The notes beneath the pieces were generated by a model, which was given only the letters and a program-made list of their open reading frames with translations, was not told the origin of the DNA and did not search any database. From NCBI GenBank assembly GCA_963575745.1, contig CAUYUJ010021173.1:75454-139453 (forward strand): DNA of 64,000 bases, read 5' to 3'. Source of the stretch: Prorocentrum cordatum. Lineage: Eukaryota > Sar > Dinophyceae > Prorocentrales > Prorocentraceae. Positions 21,900 to 33,289 of the stretch are shown in pieces. Position 1 is the stretch's first letter, and each line of letters begins with the position of its first letter. The position numbers and the translations under genes were made by a program.

Positions 21900-22955
21900 A
21901 CCCGAGGAACGGCGATAGAACTGCGCGCGACCTGGCGCGGTGACCTGCAGCGCGCATTGCAAACAGCAGTGGCGAGTAGCCCCGAGCTCGGGCAGAAGAG
22001 TGACCAGTACGGAGGAAGGGGGATAAATAGAGAGAGGGGGTGAGAGAGCGAGAGAGAGAGAGAGAGAGCAAGAGAGAGGAAGAGAAACAAACCAAGCGAA
22101 AGGGTGAAACCACCTTGAAGACATGCGCGCGCATGCACGCCCCAGCCGAGCGGCATGCCTGCATCACCTCCTGCGCAAGCGGGAAAAAGGGGGGAAGGAG
22201 GGATGACGAAGAGGAGCGAAAGAAGGAAGAGCAATGGAGGATCAGGATGCGCATGGGCCCCGTCGCAGAGGGCACATCGAGAGGCCGCGAGGTGGAGCGG
22301 GGACCAGCACAGGACACGACGCGGAGCAGCGCCGAGCTGGACGGGGGGGGAGAAGGGGGGCGGCGCGGAGCAGCGCGCAGAAGCACGAGCAGACGCGGGG
22401 GAGGCGCAGAAGGACCTCCTGAGGCCCCCGGCAGCGGCCACGCAGCTCGCCTGCACGCTGCCTGCATGTCGCCGCACGCTGCCCGCAGCGCCAGCCGCCG
22501 CCCGCCGCGGCGCCCCGCCCCTCCTCGCCTCGTCGGGCCTGCCTCTCCAGCGGCGGGCCCGTCCGGATTGAAAGGACTCGGGATTCCTCGGGGCTGCCCT
22601 CTCCAGAGGCAGGCCAGTCCAGACTCTGGGTCCGGGATTCTGGAGCCCTCCTCCCAGCTCTCCCCCCCCTCCCTCCCTCTCAGATCCTCCCCCCCCCCTC
22701 CTTCCCATCTCCCCCTTCTACTGCTGCCCCCTCTCCCCTCCCTCCCTTCCTCTGCTCCCTCCACCCTCCTTCCCTCTCCTCCTCTCCTTCTGCTCCTGCT
22801 CGTCCTCCTGCTTCTCGCGCCCAGCCTCGGCGCGAAGGGCAGCGCGATTTCCCGCGAGGTCGCCTGAGACGACAGCACGAACGCCTCCGCGGCTCTTCGC
22901 CGGTGCGGGCAAGTGCGCAGGGGAGGCGAGTGAGGATGGAAGAGGAGGCCTATGA
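21900..22955. other. GC-rich DNA without an assignable gene
   Basis: (GA)n at 22033-22080 and pyrimidine-rich DNA at 22640-22800. Several frames open, none convincing. Confidence 0.35.
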
Positions 22956-22989
22956 TGAGAGAGAGGAAGCTGATGAACGGAAGGAAGAA

Positions 22990-23035
22990 GGAGGGAAGAA
23001 AGCAGAAGGGGAAGGACGACGACAACGACGTCGAG

Positions 23036-23070
<35 letters not shown>

Positions 23071-23322
23071 ACAACCAGAGAGGCAAAAGAACGACGGGGA
23101 CAGACGGGGTGGGAGGCGAGAGGAGAAGGAGACGAAGGAGACGGAGGAGAAGGAGGAAGAGGGAGGAGACGGAGGAGCACGAAGAGGAGATCGAGGAGGA
23201 GACAAAGATTGACGCGGGAAGAATGAGGAGGCAGGATGCCAGCGACGACGACGACAAGGGGAATGAGGACGACGAGGGGGGGGGAGGAGGAGGAGAAGGA
23301 GGAGGAGGAGGAGGAGGAGGAG

Positions 23323-23354
<32 letters not shown>

Positions 23355-23593
23355 GGAGAAGGATGAGGAGGAGGAGAAGGAGAAGGATGAGCGAAGCGGA
23401 AGGAGGAGGGAGGAGGGAGGAGGAGGAGGAGGAGGAGGAGGAGGAGGAGGAGGAGAAGGACTGTCAGAGGATCTGGCAACCCCAAGATATGCAAGACGAA
23501 AAGGATGAGGAGGAGAAAGAGAGGAGACAGAGCAGGAGGAGAAGGAGGGAGTAGGGGGCGCAGGAGGAGGGAGGGCGAAGAGGAGAAGGAGGA

Positions 23594-23624
<31 letters not shown>

Positions 23625-23760
23625 TCGCAACATCAACAGAAGCAGGGGGCGAGGAGCAGGAGGAGGAGGAGGAGGAGGAGGAGGAGGAGCATCAGCAACA
23701 GCAAGGGCACCAGAAGCAGCGGGAGGAGGGAGAAGGGGGTGCAGGAGAGCGACAGCGATC
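22990..23760 (+). repeat. Mixed (GAC)n, (GAG)n and (CAG)n arrays
   Basis: (GAC)n at 23017-23070, (GAG)n at 23280-23455, (CAG)n at 23596-23625, (GAG)n at 23655-23690. Confidence 0.9.
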
Positions 23761-23844
23761 TCAGTCCATGGCGATGACTGCGGTGGAAGAGGGACCAGAT
23801 ATTGTCGCGTGGTGAAACACACGGCGTAGGGTATCAGTCTTAGG

Positions 23845-23975
23845 TCGGCAATATCCCCATACAAATGGATCTTGAACGAAACGCTTAAAAGTGTAAAGGA
23901 ACAAATGTTTCGAACGATCGTCCCCTGACTATTTGCACTATTCTTCCATATTCCTCCTGTTGAAGGACGTGCCTG
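23845..23975. mobile_element. TIR-E copy, diverged
   Basis: GCAATATCCCCATACAAATG at the left and ATATTCCTCCTGTTGAAGGA at the right match TIR-E, with GTCCCCTGACTATTTGC in the centre shared with the 8.5 and 37.3 kb copies. Confidence 0.6.
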
Positions 23976-24608
23976 ACTGAACATCAATTGGGCTATTCTC
24001 GGTGCCCTTACCGTGCCCCTGGGCCGTTAAGAAGAAGCTCAAGGTGAAACTATGCTTCCCGTTAAGGGGTCCATACCTCTGGGAAGCTGCGCTGTGAAAA
24101 CATGACGGCGCCAGATGTCGGGGGAGGTGGGGGAGGAGAGAAGAAGGGAAGGGAAAGGCATTCGGGCAATTGCTCTGCAGGCGCGAGGGGGATGGAGGAG
24201 AGGAAAGTGAGGGGGGGGGAGAGTGCGAGGGGCAGAGAAATGGGGGGAGGAGTTTTTACCCCCGCAAGACGACGATTCCCTGGTTGCAGGAAGTGCGCGG
24301 AGGGCGACGACGAAACGAGGGAGCAGAGGAGGAAGAGGAAGGCCGAGGGGGAAGCAGTGACCCAAAGCGCAGACACGACAACGCGAGGGGTCGAGTTAAA
24401 GATAAGAGTTGGGGTGGGAGGAGGAGGAGGAGGAGGAGGAGGAACAGGGGGGCAGGGGTGGCGGAGCGGAGCGAAGCGAAGCGCGCTGGTGACCGCCAGG
24501 ACGGGGCCCGCGGGAGGGCCTAAAGGCCGCGCGGGTGGGCCGGAGCCCTCCAGGATCGTGCAGTCGGCGTGGGGAGATCAGGGAGGGGAGAACGTATACT
24601 AGGAAAAC
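23976..24608. other. Low-copy and G-rich DNA
   Basis: Short (GGA)n at 24418-24443. No gene supported. Confidence 0.35.
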
Positions 24609-24805
24609 GAACTCTATACACCGACGCTTATTCCGACCCTGCGCTGAAATTCGCATAGGAACGCGGATCCTGGTGTATACGGGATCCTGGTGCATGCATT
24701 GTTCGATGTTTCCCTCGGAAAACGGGGGAAAGGTATATACCACACCACCCCGACGTCGCCCCCGACCCTCAAAAAAGTCCTGGGATTGAAAAACCGCTCG
24801 CCACC
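24609..24805 (+). repeat. Rep-H copy 1
   Basis: GAACTCTATA, CACCGACGCTT, GGATCCTGGTGTATAC twice in tandem form, and CCACACC.CCCCGACCGTCGCC-like words are shared with 50849-51094. Confidence 0.75.
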
Positions 24806-24929
24806 ATGGTAATGTAGATGCTCCAGTTTCCGATATGATGAGGGAGTGCTCGTGATCTGGCGTCGGTGTCAGAGGAGGTTTGGCCGCATGCCTCAGCCAC
24901 GGTAATTACGCGCATCGGGGGCGGGCGGA

Positions 24930-25370
24930 GGATGAGGAGGGGAGGCGGAGGGGGGGTGGGGGTGACCTGCCTCTCGCAGGCGCCCCCAGCCCAGGCCTCC
25001 GACCCAAGCCCGACCGCGGTGACCGGGGGCGCCCGGGCGGCCAGGAGAGCGGAGCTGGGCGCCGGCAGAGGAGAGGGGAGGGCGAGGACCCAGGCAGGAG
25101 GCAGAGAGGGAGGAGGAGGAGGAGGAGGAGGGCAGGAGGAGGAGAGGGCGGACGCAGCGAGGCAGGAGGAGGAGGCAGGAGGAGGAGGAGGAGGAGGCTG
25201 AGGCGGAGGAGGAGGAGCCGAGGAGGAGGAGGAGGAGCGCAGCAGGAGGAGGAGCCGCGACCGGAGGAGAGGAGGCTGAGCGGCAGGAGGAGGAGCGGGA
25301 GGAGCGAAGAGGAGGAGGAGGAGGAGAGAGGAGGAGGAGGAGGAGAGAGGACGGAGGATGGCAGGACGGG
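24930..25370 (+). repeat. (GAG)n-rich tract
   Basis: GAG and GGC interrupted by GC-rich segments. Confidence 0.8.
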
Positions 25371-25440
25371 AGGAGGAGGAAGCGGGTCCCGAAGGGAACG
25401 GATCCTGGGCCCCGGGGCCTTGCACCAGGGCGCGGGCGCC

Positions 25441-25640
25441 CATTCCCCGTGCCTTTTTCGGCTTCGTGCACTTCTTCTTCTTCTTCTTCTGTTTCTTCTT
25501 CTTCTTCTTATTCTTCTTCTTCTTCTTCTTCTTCTTCTTCTTCTTCTTCTTCTTCTTCTTCTTCGCGGGCTGTTCCAAGATGCTCCTGGTTGATGGTCCT
25601 CGCCGAAGAAGCAGATCTACACGTCCGAGCGACACCAAGT
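25441..25640. mobile_element. TIR-D copy 2 expanded by (CTT)n
   Basis: CATTCCCCGTGCCTTTTTCGG...TTCGTGC at the left and GATGGTCCTCGCCGAAG...ACACGTCCGAGCGA at the right match the element at 53478-53608, but the centre is replaced by a (CTT)n tract (about 25473-25565) and the left inverted end is eroded. Confidence 0.65.
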
Positions 25641-25699
25641 TCTTCACCAGGAGCCTTTCTCTGAAAGTCCTGGGGCGCGCGGATGGCCCACGGAAGCCC

Positions 25700-26014
25700 A
25701 AAACCTGCGGAAAACCTAGGGACCCGTTTCCCTCAGGAACCGCCCTCCTTCAAGGGGCCCAGGGACCAACAAATAAGTAGACACGAATACCAGGATTGCC
25801 CGTATTTTCCCATGTTCTATTGATTTTCGTCTTCCCCCCCACTTCCCGTATTCTCCCATATTCTTCCTTGGGATTGACGATGATTTGTGTCTGTGTCTTT
25901 GTTCCTCTCCTGAAGGAAGCGCCCTCCTTCATGGCAGGGAGGAGCCTGCGCCACGGCAAAAATCGCGGCGGCCGGCATGAGCCGCGGGAGGCCCGCTTCG
26001 GGCTGTCCTGAGAG
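25700..26014. other. Low-copy DNA without an assignable gene
   Basis: Nothing recognised. Confidence 0.3.
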
Positions 26015-26165
26015 AACTTGCCGGACCAAACGGACCAGAGGCGTGCTGAAATCTCCGGTGAGAATTTAAGTATGTGTCTCGTTCGCGGGCGCGTGGCGGC
26101 ATCTGGGGTCCGCGGACGGGAAGTGCCCCGGCAAGATCCCGGCAGGGTCGGGTCAGAAATGCCGG
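26015..26165 (+). repeat. Rep-I copy 1
   Basis: TTGCCGGACCAAACGGACCA, GGCGTGCTGAAATCTCCGGT and GGCAGGGTCGG are shared with 48721-48870. Confidence 0.7.
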
Positions 26166-26219
26166 AACTCCTGGGCGCGGCCTCGGGGCCCCCCCGAGCG
26201 CTCCGATGAGGCGCCAAAA

Positions 26220-26800
26220 GGGTAGCACGCCCCACGGCCTCAGGCCAAGAGCGTCCCAAGATGCCCCACGTTGGTCCCAAGACGGCCCAAGAAGCGCACA
26301 AGACGCTCCAGGAGGGTCCCAAGAGGACTTCAAGAGGCCCCGAAGACGCACAAATCATTGATGTTGCCTTGGTTTTCAAACGATTTTGGCTGTACCGCCT
26401 TTCCGAGCTGCCAACCGCCCTGGAAGACCTAAGAGGCCCCAAGATCGCTCCAAAACGGCAAAAAAAGCTTCCAAGATGGCTAAGACGGCCCAAGAGAGGC
26501 CTCCAAGACGGCTCCAGGACGGCCCCAAGAGGGGGCCCAGCGGGGGAACCCAGACAGATATTTCGAGCTCTCGGCTCCAAGAGGCGCCCAGAAAGCCCCC
26601 AGAGGCCCCCAAGAGCCTCCCAAGAGGCCCCAAGATGCCCCAAAGGAGGCTCCCAAGAACCTCAACGGGCCCCCAGAAAGCCCCAACAGGCCCCCAGGAA
26701 GCCCCAAGAGGCCCCCAAGAAGCCCCAAAGAAGCTCCCGAGGCATCAAAACTGCTCCCCGAGAGGCTCCCGAGAGCCCTCCGAAGAGACCCCAAGAAGCA
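26220..26800 (+). repeat. Degenerate CCCCAAGAGGCC array
   Basis: CCCAAGA and GGCCCC words recur; predicted peptides are strings of Pro, Lys, Arg and Gln. Contains an inverted Rep-J copy (26340-26432). Confidence 0.75.
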
Positions 26801-26879
26801 TCCATGAGGATTCTGACCCACAACCCAGGTACGTCTCGAAACTCTGATGGAGCTCTCTTGAGCCATCTTGGCGCCCTCT

Positions 26880-27075
26880 AGGGCAGCCTACCGGCTCTCT
26901 TCGGCAGGGTGCGAGCCACATCTCCAAAGATCTCATCGAGGAAAATCCTGCCTGCCCCACCATTCCCCATGGACCGGCGGAATGATCGAAGCGATACGCC
27001 GCACCACTGCGTACGGCGTGTGGGATCCACAGCATGGTCTTCCAGAACGATTCCTGCAAGTCTTCTCACCAGCGC
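26880..27075 (-). CDS. Possible exon of unknown function
   Basis: Low-copy DNA between repeats: the - strand frame from 27069 reads MKSALVRRLAGIVLEDHAVD, PTRRTQWCGVSLRSFRRSMG, then RIFLDEIFGDVARTLPKRAG. A + strand frame (GGMIEAIRRTTAYGVWDPQH) competes. No family is recognised. Confidence 0.2.
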
Positions 27076-27189
27076 GCTTTTCATACCTCGGGGGCGGGCA
27101 AGAGGGGGGCGTCCAGGAGGGGGGCGGCACGTGCGCGGCCCAGGGGGGGGGGACCGGGGACGCACTGAAGCAGGAAGAGGCGCCATGGA

Positions 27190-27270
27190 ATCTGGGGAGA
27201 TCTCACGGCCCCCGCCATGAGATCCTCCCCCCCCCTCGTCATTGCCCCCCTCTTCGCCGCCCCCGAATGC
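27190..27270 (+). repeat. Rep-L copy 2
   Basis: Matches 1-75 of the window. Confidence 0.6.
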
Positions 27271-27889
27271 ATACCCACCCCCCTGCCTGGGAGCCCTCGC
27301 AGCCCCTCCTGCAGGGCCCTCCCCGCGACCCGCTCCGTCTGCCGGCCCGAGGGCTCGAGGGCCCCGCCAGGGCGCCCTCGGGCCACCACTTCCGTCCCGC
27401 AGCGACCCTCCTGTCCCGCGCCCGGCTTCCGAGCGCCGCCGGGCTCGACGGTCCTCGGGACGCGCGCTAGGCGCCAGCGTGCGCTTGTCCACCGAGGGCC
27501 CCTCAGCACGGCGCAGGCGGCACCACGAGGCCCGACACAGGCTGCGCGCTCCCGGCGGAGCCGAACAGGCGAAACGCACGCTTGGGACAACACGCGGCCT
27601 GAGGACTGTCGACGGGCCCTCTCAGAGGCCTCTCCGGGAGCCTACCGGGGCCAGTCTGGGGGGGCCTCTGGGGACTCCTTCTGCGCCGATCTTCGCCGTC
27701 CTTCGGGCCACCAGCGGCCGTCCCGGATGCCTCTGCACCTCGCTTCGAGCCTCGTGCACCAGCACCCCCCCACAAGCAACACGCATCGCAAGGCACATGG
27801 GATTCTGACGATTCTGTCCTTATCGGGATGCTCCTGGCGCCTCTCTTCGAGCTCCCACGTATCTCCGCGAGCTCGTGCGGCCATCTTGG
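27271..27889. other. GC-rich DNA without an assignable gene
   Basis: Frames open on both strands by composition; no domain. Confidence 0.3.
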
Positions 27890-28280
27890 AGCATGCTGCT
27901 GCTCTCTGCGGCCGTCCTGACCGCCTCTCGGGGCCCTCGTCGGCCGTCTAGACGCCTGGTTGGCGCTGTCCTGGGCGGTCTCGGGCGCGCCCAGGGGGTC
28001 CCCGGAGGCCCTTCTGCAGCCCCAAAGCTAACTGGGAATGCTCTTTTCTGCCTCTCCGTACCCCTCCTCGGTTTCGTCCGCAAGTTTCCACACCCTTGGG
28101 TGCCCTTCTTGGGTTTGTCCGCAGCCTCTTGAGGCGCCCTTCGGCAGCTTTCTGGCGTCTTTGGGAGCCATCCGGGGCCGTCTTTCACCCCCCTCTCGCC
28201 CTCCGGGATTATTCCAATTCCCAGTTTGTCGCGTTATGGGAAACCTTCTGGGGCCGTCTTACACCCCCTCTCGCTCTCTG
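27890..28280 (+). repeat. GGGGCCGTCTT-type array with a 77-bp tandem pair
   Basis: GGGGCCGTCTTTCACCCC (28173) and GGGGCCGTCTTACACCCC (28250) start two similar units. Confidence 0.6.
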
Positions 28281-28399
28281 GGATCATTTCAATGTCCTCC
28301 TGTTCCTCCACCCACCCTTCCAAAGTCTCCCATTCCCTCCCAAAATCCACGATCCAAAAAAGGTGGGGCGGAGTTGTCTGCACCCTCAGGTGCGCTCCA

Positions 28400-28575
28400 T
28401 TAAACAAGTCCAGACGGAGTGAGCCCAGACTGAGGCCGAGCACTCCACGCGGCCTTACTCCACACAGACTTAGCATCCGATCGGGAGGGGCGGAGTCCAG
28501 ACGAAGAAAAAGCCCGGACGGAGACCGAGTACTCCGCGCGGACTTACGCCGCACGGACTTACCCTCCTCGGAGGC
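28400..28575 (+). repeat. Tandem pair of about 93 bp
   Basis: GAG.CCGAG.ACTCC.CGCGG and CAGACGGAG-like words recur; both units hold ACTTA repeats. Confidence 0.6.
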
Positions 28576-28607
28576 CCCGGGGCCGTCCAGGCGCCCCGGG
28601 GGGTGGC

Positions 28608-28835
28608 GGGGGGAGGAGGAGGAGGAGGAGGAGGAGGAGGAGGGGAGGAGGTGAGGAGGAGGGGAGGAGGAGGAGGAGGAGGAGGAGGAGGCAGGAGGAG
28701 GAGGAAGGAGGGGGAGGAGAAGGAGAAGAGAGGAAGAGGAGGAAGAGGAGGAGGAGGAGGAGGAGGAGGATGGGGAGGAGGAGGGAGAGGAGGAGGAGGA
28801 GGAGGAGGAGGAGGGAGGAGGAGGAGGAGGAGGCT
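28608..28835 (+). repeat. (GAG)n array
   Basis: GAG/GGG array with AGA interruptions. Confidence 0.9.
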
Positions 28836-28839
28836 CTCC

Positions 28840-29295
28840 AGGAATGGAAGGGGCCGAGAGCCCCGAAGGCCCAGGACCGAGGAGGAGGGCCCAGGCGCCG
28901 GCTCGCAGCGCAAGCGTGGTTATCCTCCATGTGAGCGTTGTTTTTGCTCTTCGGCGTCTCGACATTGGGCGGGAGGGGGGGGGGTCTGGCTCTGGACCTC
29001 TGCTTAGTGCGACTGTTTGCAACAGGGCGTCCACGACGGGGGAGGCTCCTGCTCGAAGCGGGCGCCAAAAAAAAGCCAAGATCCACTCCAGGGGGGGGGG
29101 GAGGGGGGGGTGCGAGGGCCCGCGCCGATCGGCAAAAGAAAGAATGAAAAAACGAACACCTTTTTGACGTTAGGCGTTAGGCAAGCGCGGATCAGCTGGG
29201 ATCTTAGCGTCGGCCTCCTCCTCCTCTAGCAACGCTTGGTGCCTTGGCCCCCCAAAAATGCGTTGGCAAACACAGGCACATCGTCTTCTAGCAAG
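28840..29295. other. Low-copy DNA without an assignable gene
   Basis: G runs at 28973-28984 and 29089-29110. Confidence 0.3.
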
Positions 29296-29299
29296 CTCC

Positions 29300-29565
29300 T
29301 CCTCCTCCTCCTCCTCCTCCTCCTCCTCCTCCTCCTCCTCCTCCTCCTCCTCCTTCTGCTCTCCCTCAGTGCAACAGGATGTGTCTATTCCCGCTTCTGC
29401 GATCCCTACGGCCTGGGTGTGCGAGTACTGGTCTCCTGCTGGTGATGGTGAGAAGGCAAAAATGTGCTGACGCCCAGCTGTCTGCCGTTCGGCGTCTTCA
29501 GGGCTCCTCCTCTTCCTCCTCCTCCTCCTCCTCCTCCTCCTCCTCCTCCTTCTCCTTCTCCTAGT
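29300..29565 (+). repeat. Two (CTC)n arrays around a 150-bp low-copy segment
   Basis: Arrays at 29300-29355 and 29505-29560. Confidence 0.9.
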
Positions 29566-29629
29566 CCTCATCCTCCTCTTCTGCTCCTGCTCTTCTCAGG
29601 AATCCCTGCTCATTCCTCCTCCTCTCCTC

Positions 29630-29920
29630 TCCTCATCATCATCCATTCATATCATCATCACAGCATCATCATCATCAGCAGCCTCATCATCATCAGCTCA
29701 TCAGCATCAGCATGCCAGCCATCAGCTATCAGCATCAGCATTCAGCATCAAGCAGCAGCATCAGCATCAGCCATCATCATCATCATCATCCATCACTCGT
29801 CATCATCATCATCATCATCATCCTCATCATCATCATCAGCATCAGCATCAGCATCAGCATCATCATCATCATCGTCATCATCATCATCATCATCATCATC
29901 GTCATCATCATCACCATTCT
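29630..29920 (+). repeat. (ATC)n array before the J-domain exon
   Basis: ATC with CAG interruptions, ending 65 bp from the exon. Confidence 0.9.
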
Positions 29921-29986
29921 CTTCCTCGAGAAGGGGAGGGGAGGCGGTCAGGAGAGGCCGGCGCGACGGCGCACAGGCCCCGGTGC

Positions 29987-30086
29987 CTGCTTGGCGTCGT
30001 GGATGGCCTGGAGAGCGTCTGCGGCGCGCTGGCGCGCGGACTCGTCGAGGTCGCGGAGCTTGTCGGGATGGAGGCGCAGGCAGAGC
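29987..30086 (-). CDS. DnaJ-like (J) domain exon
   Basis: A 100-bp segment between (ATC)n arrays encodes LCLRLHPDKLRDLDESARQR AADALQAIHDAKQ. HPD (30062-30070) is the signature that J domains use to stimulate Hsp70 ATPase; LRLHPDK, followed by a charged loop and the ALQAI.DAK helix, is the standard second half of the domain. Borders fit an AG|G acceptor (G at 30086) and a GC donor (GC at 29986-29985). The first helix of the domain must be in another exon, which I cannot find in the window. Co-chaperone role is known for the family; the client and location cannot be inferred. Confidence 0.75.
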
Positions 30087-30091
30087 CTCCA

Positions 30092-31551
30092 GCGCTCATC
30101 ATCATCATTATCATCATCAGCATCATGATCGTCGTCGTCATCATCAGCATCATCATAAGCATCATCATCATCAGCATCATCATCATTAGCGTCGTCATCA
30201 GGCATCGTCGTCCTCAGCAACATCGTCATCATCATAAGCGTCACCATCATAACACGTATCGTCGTCGTCCTCGTCGTAGTCATCATCACAACCACCACCA
30301 CATTACACCCATTATCTTCAGCAGCATCATCACAATCACTAACTCGTCAGCATCATCAGCATCCTCATCATGAGCATCATCAAATGCCATCAACATCATC
30401 ATCGTCATCATTGCCATCAGCTTCATCATAATCATCATCACCAGCAGCAGCATCATCATCAGCAGCCGAACCATCGCAATCAGCAGCATCATCATCATTA
30501 GCATCATCATCATCATCGCCATCATCAGCATCGTCGTAATCATCATCATCGCCAGCATCATCATCATGATCATCATCATCCTCAACTGCATCGGTATCAT
30601 CCGCAGCAACATCATCATCGTCAACATCATAAACATCCTCATCATCACCGTGATCAGCATGATCATCATCATCATCATCATAATCAGCATCATCATCAGC
30701 ATCAGCAGCATCATCATAATCATGATCATGCTGGTCATCATCATCATCATCACCATCAGCAGCTTCATCAACATCGTCAGCATCACCATGATCATGATCA
30801 TCATCGTCATCATCATCAGCATTATCATTATCAGCATTACCATCATCATCAGCATCAACATCAGAAGCATCATCAGCATCGTCATCACCATGACAATCAT
30901 AATCGTCATCATCCTCATCAGCATCATGATGTTCGTCGGCAGCATCATCATCACGATCATGATCATTGTCATCACAATCATCATCAGCAGCATAAGCATC
31001 GTCATCGACACCGTCATCACAATCATCATCATCATCATCATCCTAAGTAGCAGCATCGTCAGCATCATCGGCATCAGCATCATCATCAGCATCAGCAGCA
31101 ACATCAGTATCAGCATCATCATCATGATCATTAACATCATCATCAGCAGCACCAGCAGTTTCCACAATCTTAGCGTCATTGTCATCCACATCATCATCAT
31201 CATCATCATCAGCATCATCATCATCATCATGTTCGTCATCAACATGATCATCGGCATAGCCATCATCATCCGGATCATGATCATGACCATGTGTATTATC
31301 ACCATCATCATCAGCATCATCAACAGGATCGAAACCAGCATCATTCATCACCATCACCAGCGTCACCATTATCCTCAGCATCACCAGCATATTTGTCATC
31401 GGCAGCACCGCCATGAACATCATCATCATCGATATCATCAGTCATCAGCATGAGCATCATCATCGTCATCAACATCAGCAGCGTCATCGACATCATCGTC
31501 ATCATCATGATGATGATCATGATCATGATCATCATGATCATCATCATCATC

Positions 31552-31598
<47 letters not shown>

Positions 31599-31920
31599 TA
31601 TCATCATCGTCAGGTTCGTCATCAGCACCAGCATCATGATAATCAGAATTACCGTCATCAACGTCATCATCATAAGCAAAATGACCATGATCGTCATCAG
31701 CATCATCATCGTCAGCATCAGTATGATCGTGATCATGAATATGATCATTATTATAATCATCATCACCATGATCATCATCATCATCATCACCATCGATATT
31801 ATCATCAGCGTTGCCGTCATAGTTATCAGTATCATCATCAGCATGATCATCAGCATTATCGCCGTCGTCATCATCATGATGATGATCATGATCATGATCA
31901 TCATGATCATCATCATCATC

Positions 31921-31967
<47 letters not shown>

Positions 31968-32426
31968 TATCATCATCGTCAGGTTCGTCATCAGCACCAG
32001 CATCATGATAATCAGAATTACCGTCATCAACGTCATCATCATAAGCAAAATGACCATGATCGTCATCAGCATCATCATCGTCAGCATCAGCATGATCGTG
32101 ATCATGAATATGATCATTATTATAATCATCATCACCATGATCATCATCATCATCACCATCGATATTATCATCAGCGTTGCCGTCATAGTTATCAGTATCA
32201 TCATCAGCATGATCATCAGCATTATCGCCGTCGTCATCATCATCATCAGCAGCAGCATCAGCATCGGCATCATCATTGTTGTTTCGGCATCAGCATCATC
32301 AGCAGCAGTACCAGCACCTTGGGCGCCATCAACGTAATCGTCACCGTCGCATCACCATCATGGGGGAGCCACGGCCCAGAACGCGTGGCTACCGACGCCC
32401 TTGCAACGCATTGCGGTCATCCTCAA

Positions 32427-32502
<76 letters not shown>

Positions 32503-32600
32503 GTCATCAGCATCATCATCAGCATCATCATCGTGATCACCACCGTCTTCCTCATCATAACCATCGTCGTCATAAGCAACACCAGCAGAATCATCAGCAT
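30092..32600 (+). repeat. 2.5-kb (ATC)n array with an internal 369-bp duplication
   Basis: The longest array in the window. Units 31503-31871 and 31872 to about 32237 are nearly identical, including the rare words TTATTATAATC and AGAATTACCGTC. Confidence 0.95.
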
Positions 32601-32602
32601 CG

Positions 32603-32650
32603 TCGTCGTGGTGGAGGCGCAGGCGGAATCCCCGGCGGGCGCTCTCTAGC
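32603..32650 (-). pseudogene. Possible J-domain relic
   Basis: Reading - strand, ARRGFRLRLHHDDD resembles the WRLCLRLHPDK stretch of the exon at 29987-30086 (DNA match TC.GCCTGCGCCTCCA.C). It runs straight into (GAT)n and lacks HPD. It may be a duplicated, decayed exon edge, or chance in GC-rich DNA. Confidence 0.25.
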
Positions 32651-32699
32651 GGGCGCGGCCCGCGCCGCCGACCTCAGGCGAGGACTCGCGCCGCTCCTG

Positions 32700-33062
32700 C
32701 CACTCCTCCTACTCCTCCTCCTCATCATCAGCATCATCAGCATCAGCATCATCATTTTTCTATCATCATCACAATCCGCATCAGCAGCAGCAGCATCATC
32801 ATCACCATCATCCTGTCGTGCGACATCCTCCACCTCCACACCTGAATCACCATCTGCGCCCACAGCATCGCCAACTCCTCCTCCTCCTCCTCCTCCTCCT
32901 CCTCCTCCTCCTCCTCCTCCTCCTCCTCCTCCTCCAGCCTCCGCCTCCGCCTCCGCCTCCTCTCCTCCTCCCCTCCTCCGCCTCCTCCGCCTCCCTCCTC
33001 CTCCTCCTCCTCCTCCTCCTCGCTCCTCCTCCTCCTCCTCCTCCTCCTCCTCCTCCTCCACG
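32700..33062 (+). repeat. (ATC)n passing into (CTC)n arrays
   Basis: (CTC)n at 32875-32935 and 32995-33060 with CGC interruptions between. Confidence 0.9.
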
Positions 33063-33289
33063 GCACATCATGCGACGCCCCCCGCCAAATCCAACCCCAC
33101 CCCCACCGCGACCGCTCCCTCCCTTGCCGTCCTGCTCCTGCTGCCCGAGCGTGCTCCGCGACCACGTGCGGCCCGCCCGGGAGGCCCAGACCGCGGGCGC
33201 TCTCTCCCGGGCGGAAGCCGCCCGGAACCGCGAGCGCCCTCGTGCCTCTGGGCTGCAAGGCCTCGAGTGGCCGAGCCAGAGCGCTTCGA

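Noticed and set aside
22430-22640. GC-rich frames with Arg/Ala-rich peptides on both strands
   Set aside because: Three frames are equally open; no motif decides between them.
24880-25593. 237-codon + strand frame
   Set aside because: Mostly (GAG)n- and (CTT)n-derived, crossing the TIR-D copy.
26855-26880. Dinoflagellate spliced-leader relic on the - strand (GGCTCAAG-type word)
   Set aside because: Only the last 9 bases and a few upstream bases agree; such a match is expected by chance in 64 kb.
30092-32600. Long Asp-, Met-, His-, Ser- and Ile-rich open frames
   Set aside because: (ATC)n has no stop codon in five of six frames; frames exist simultaneously on both strands and end with the array.
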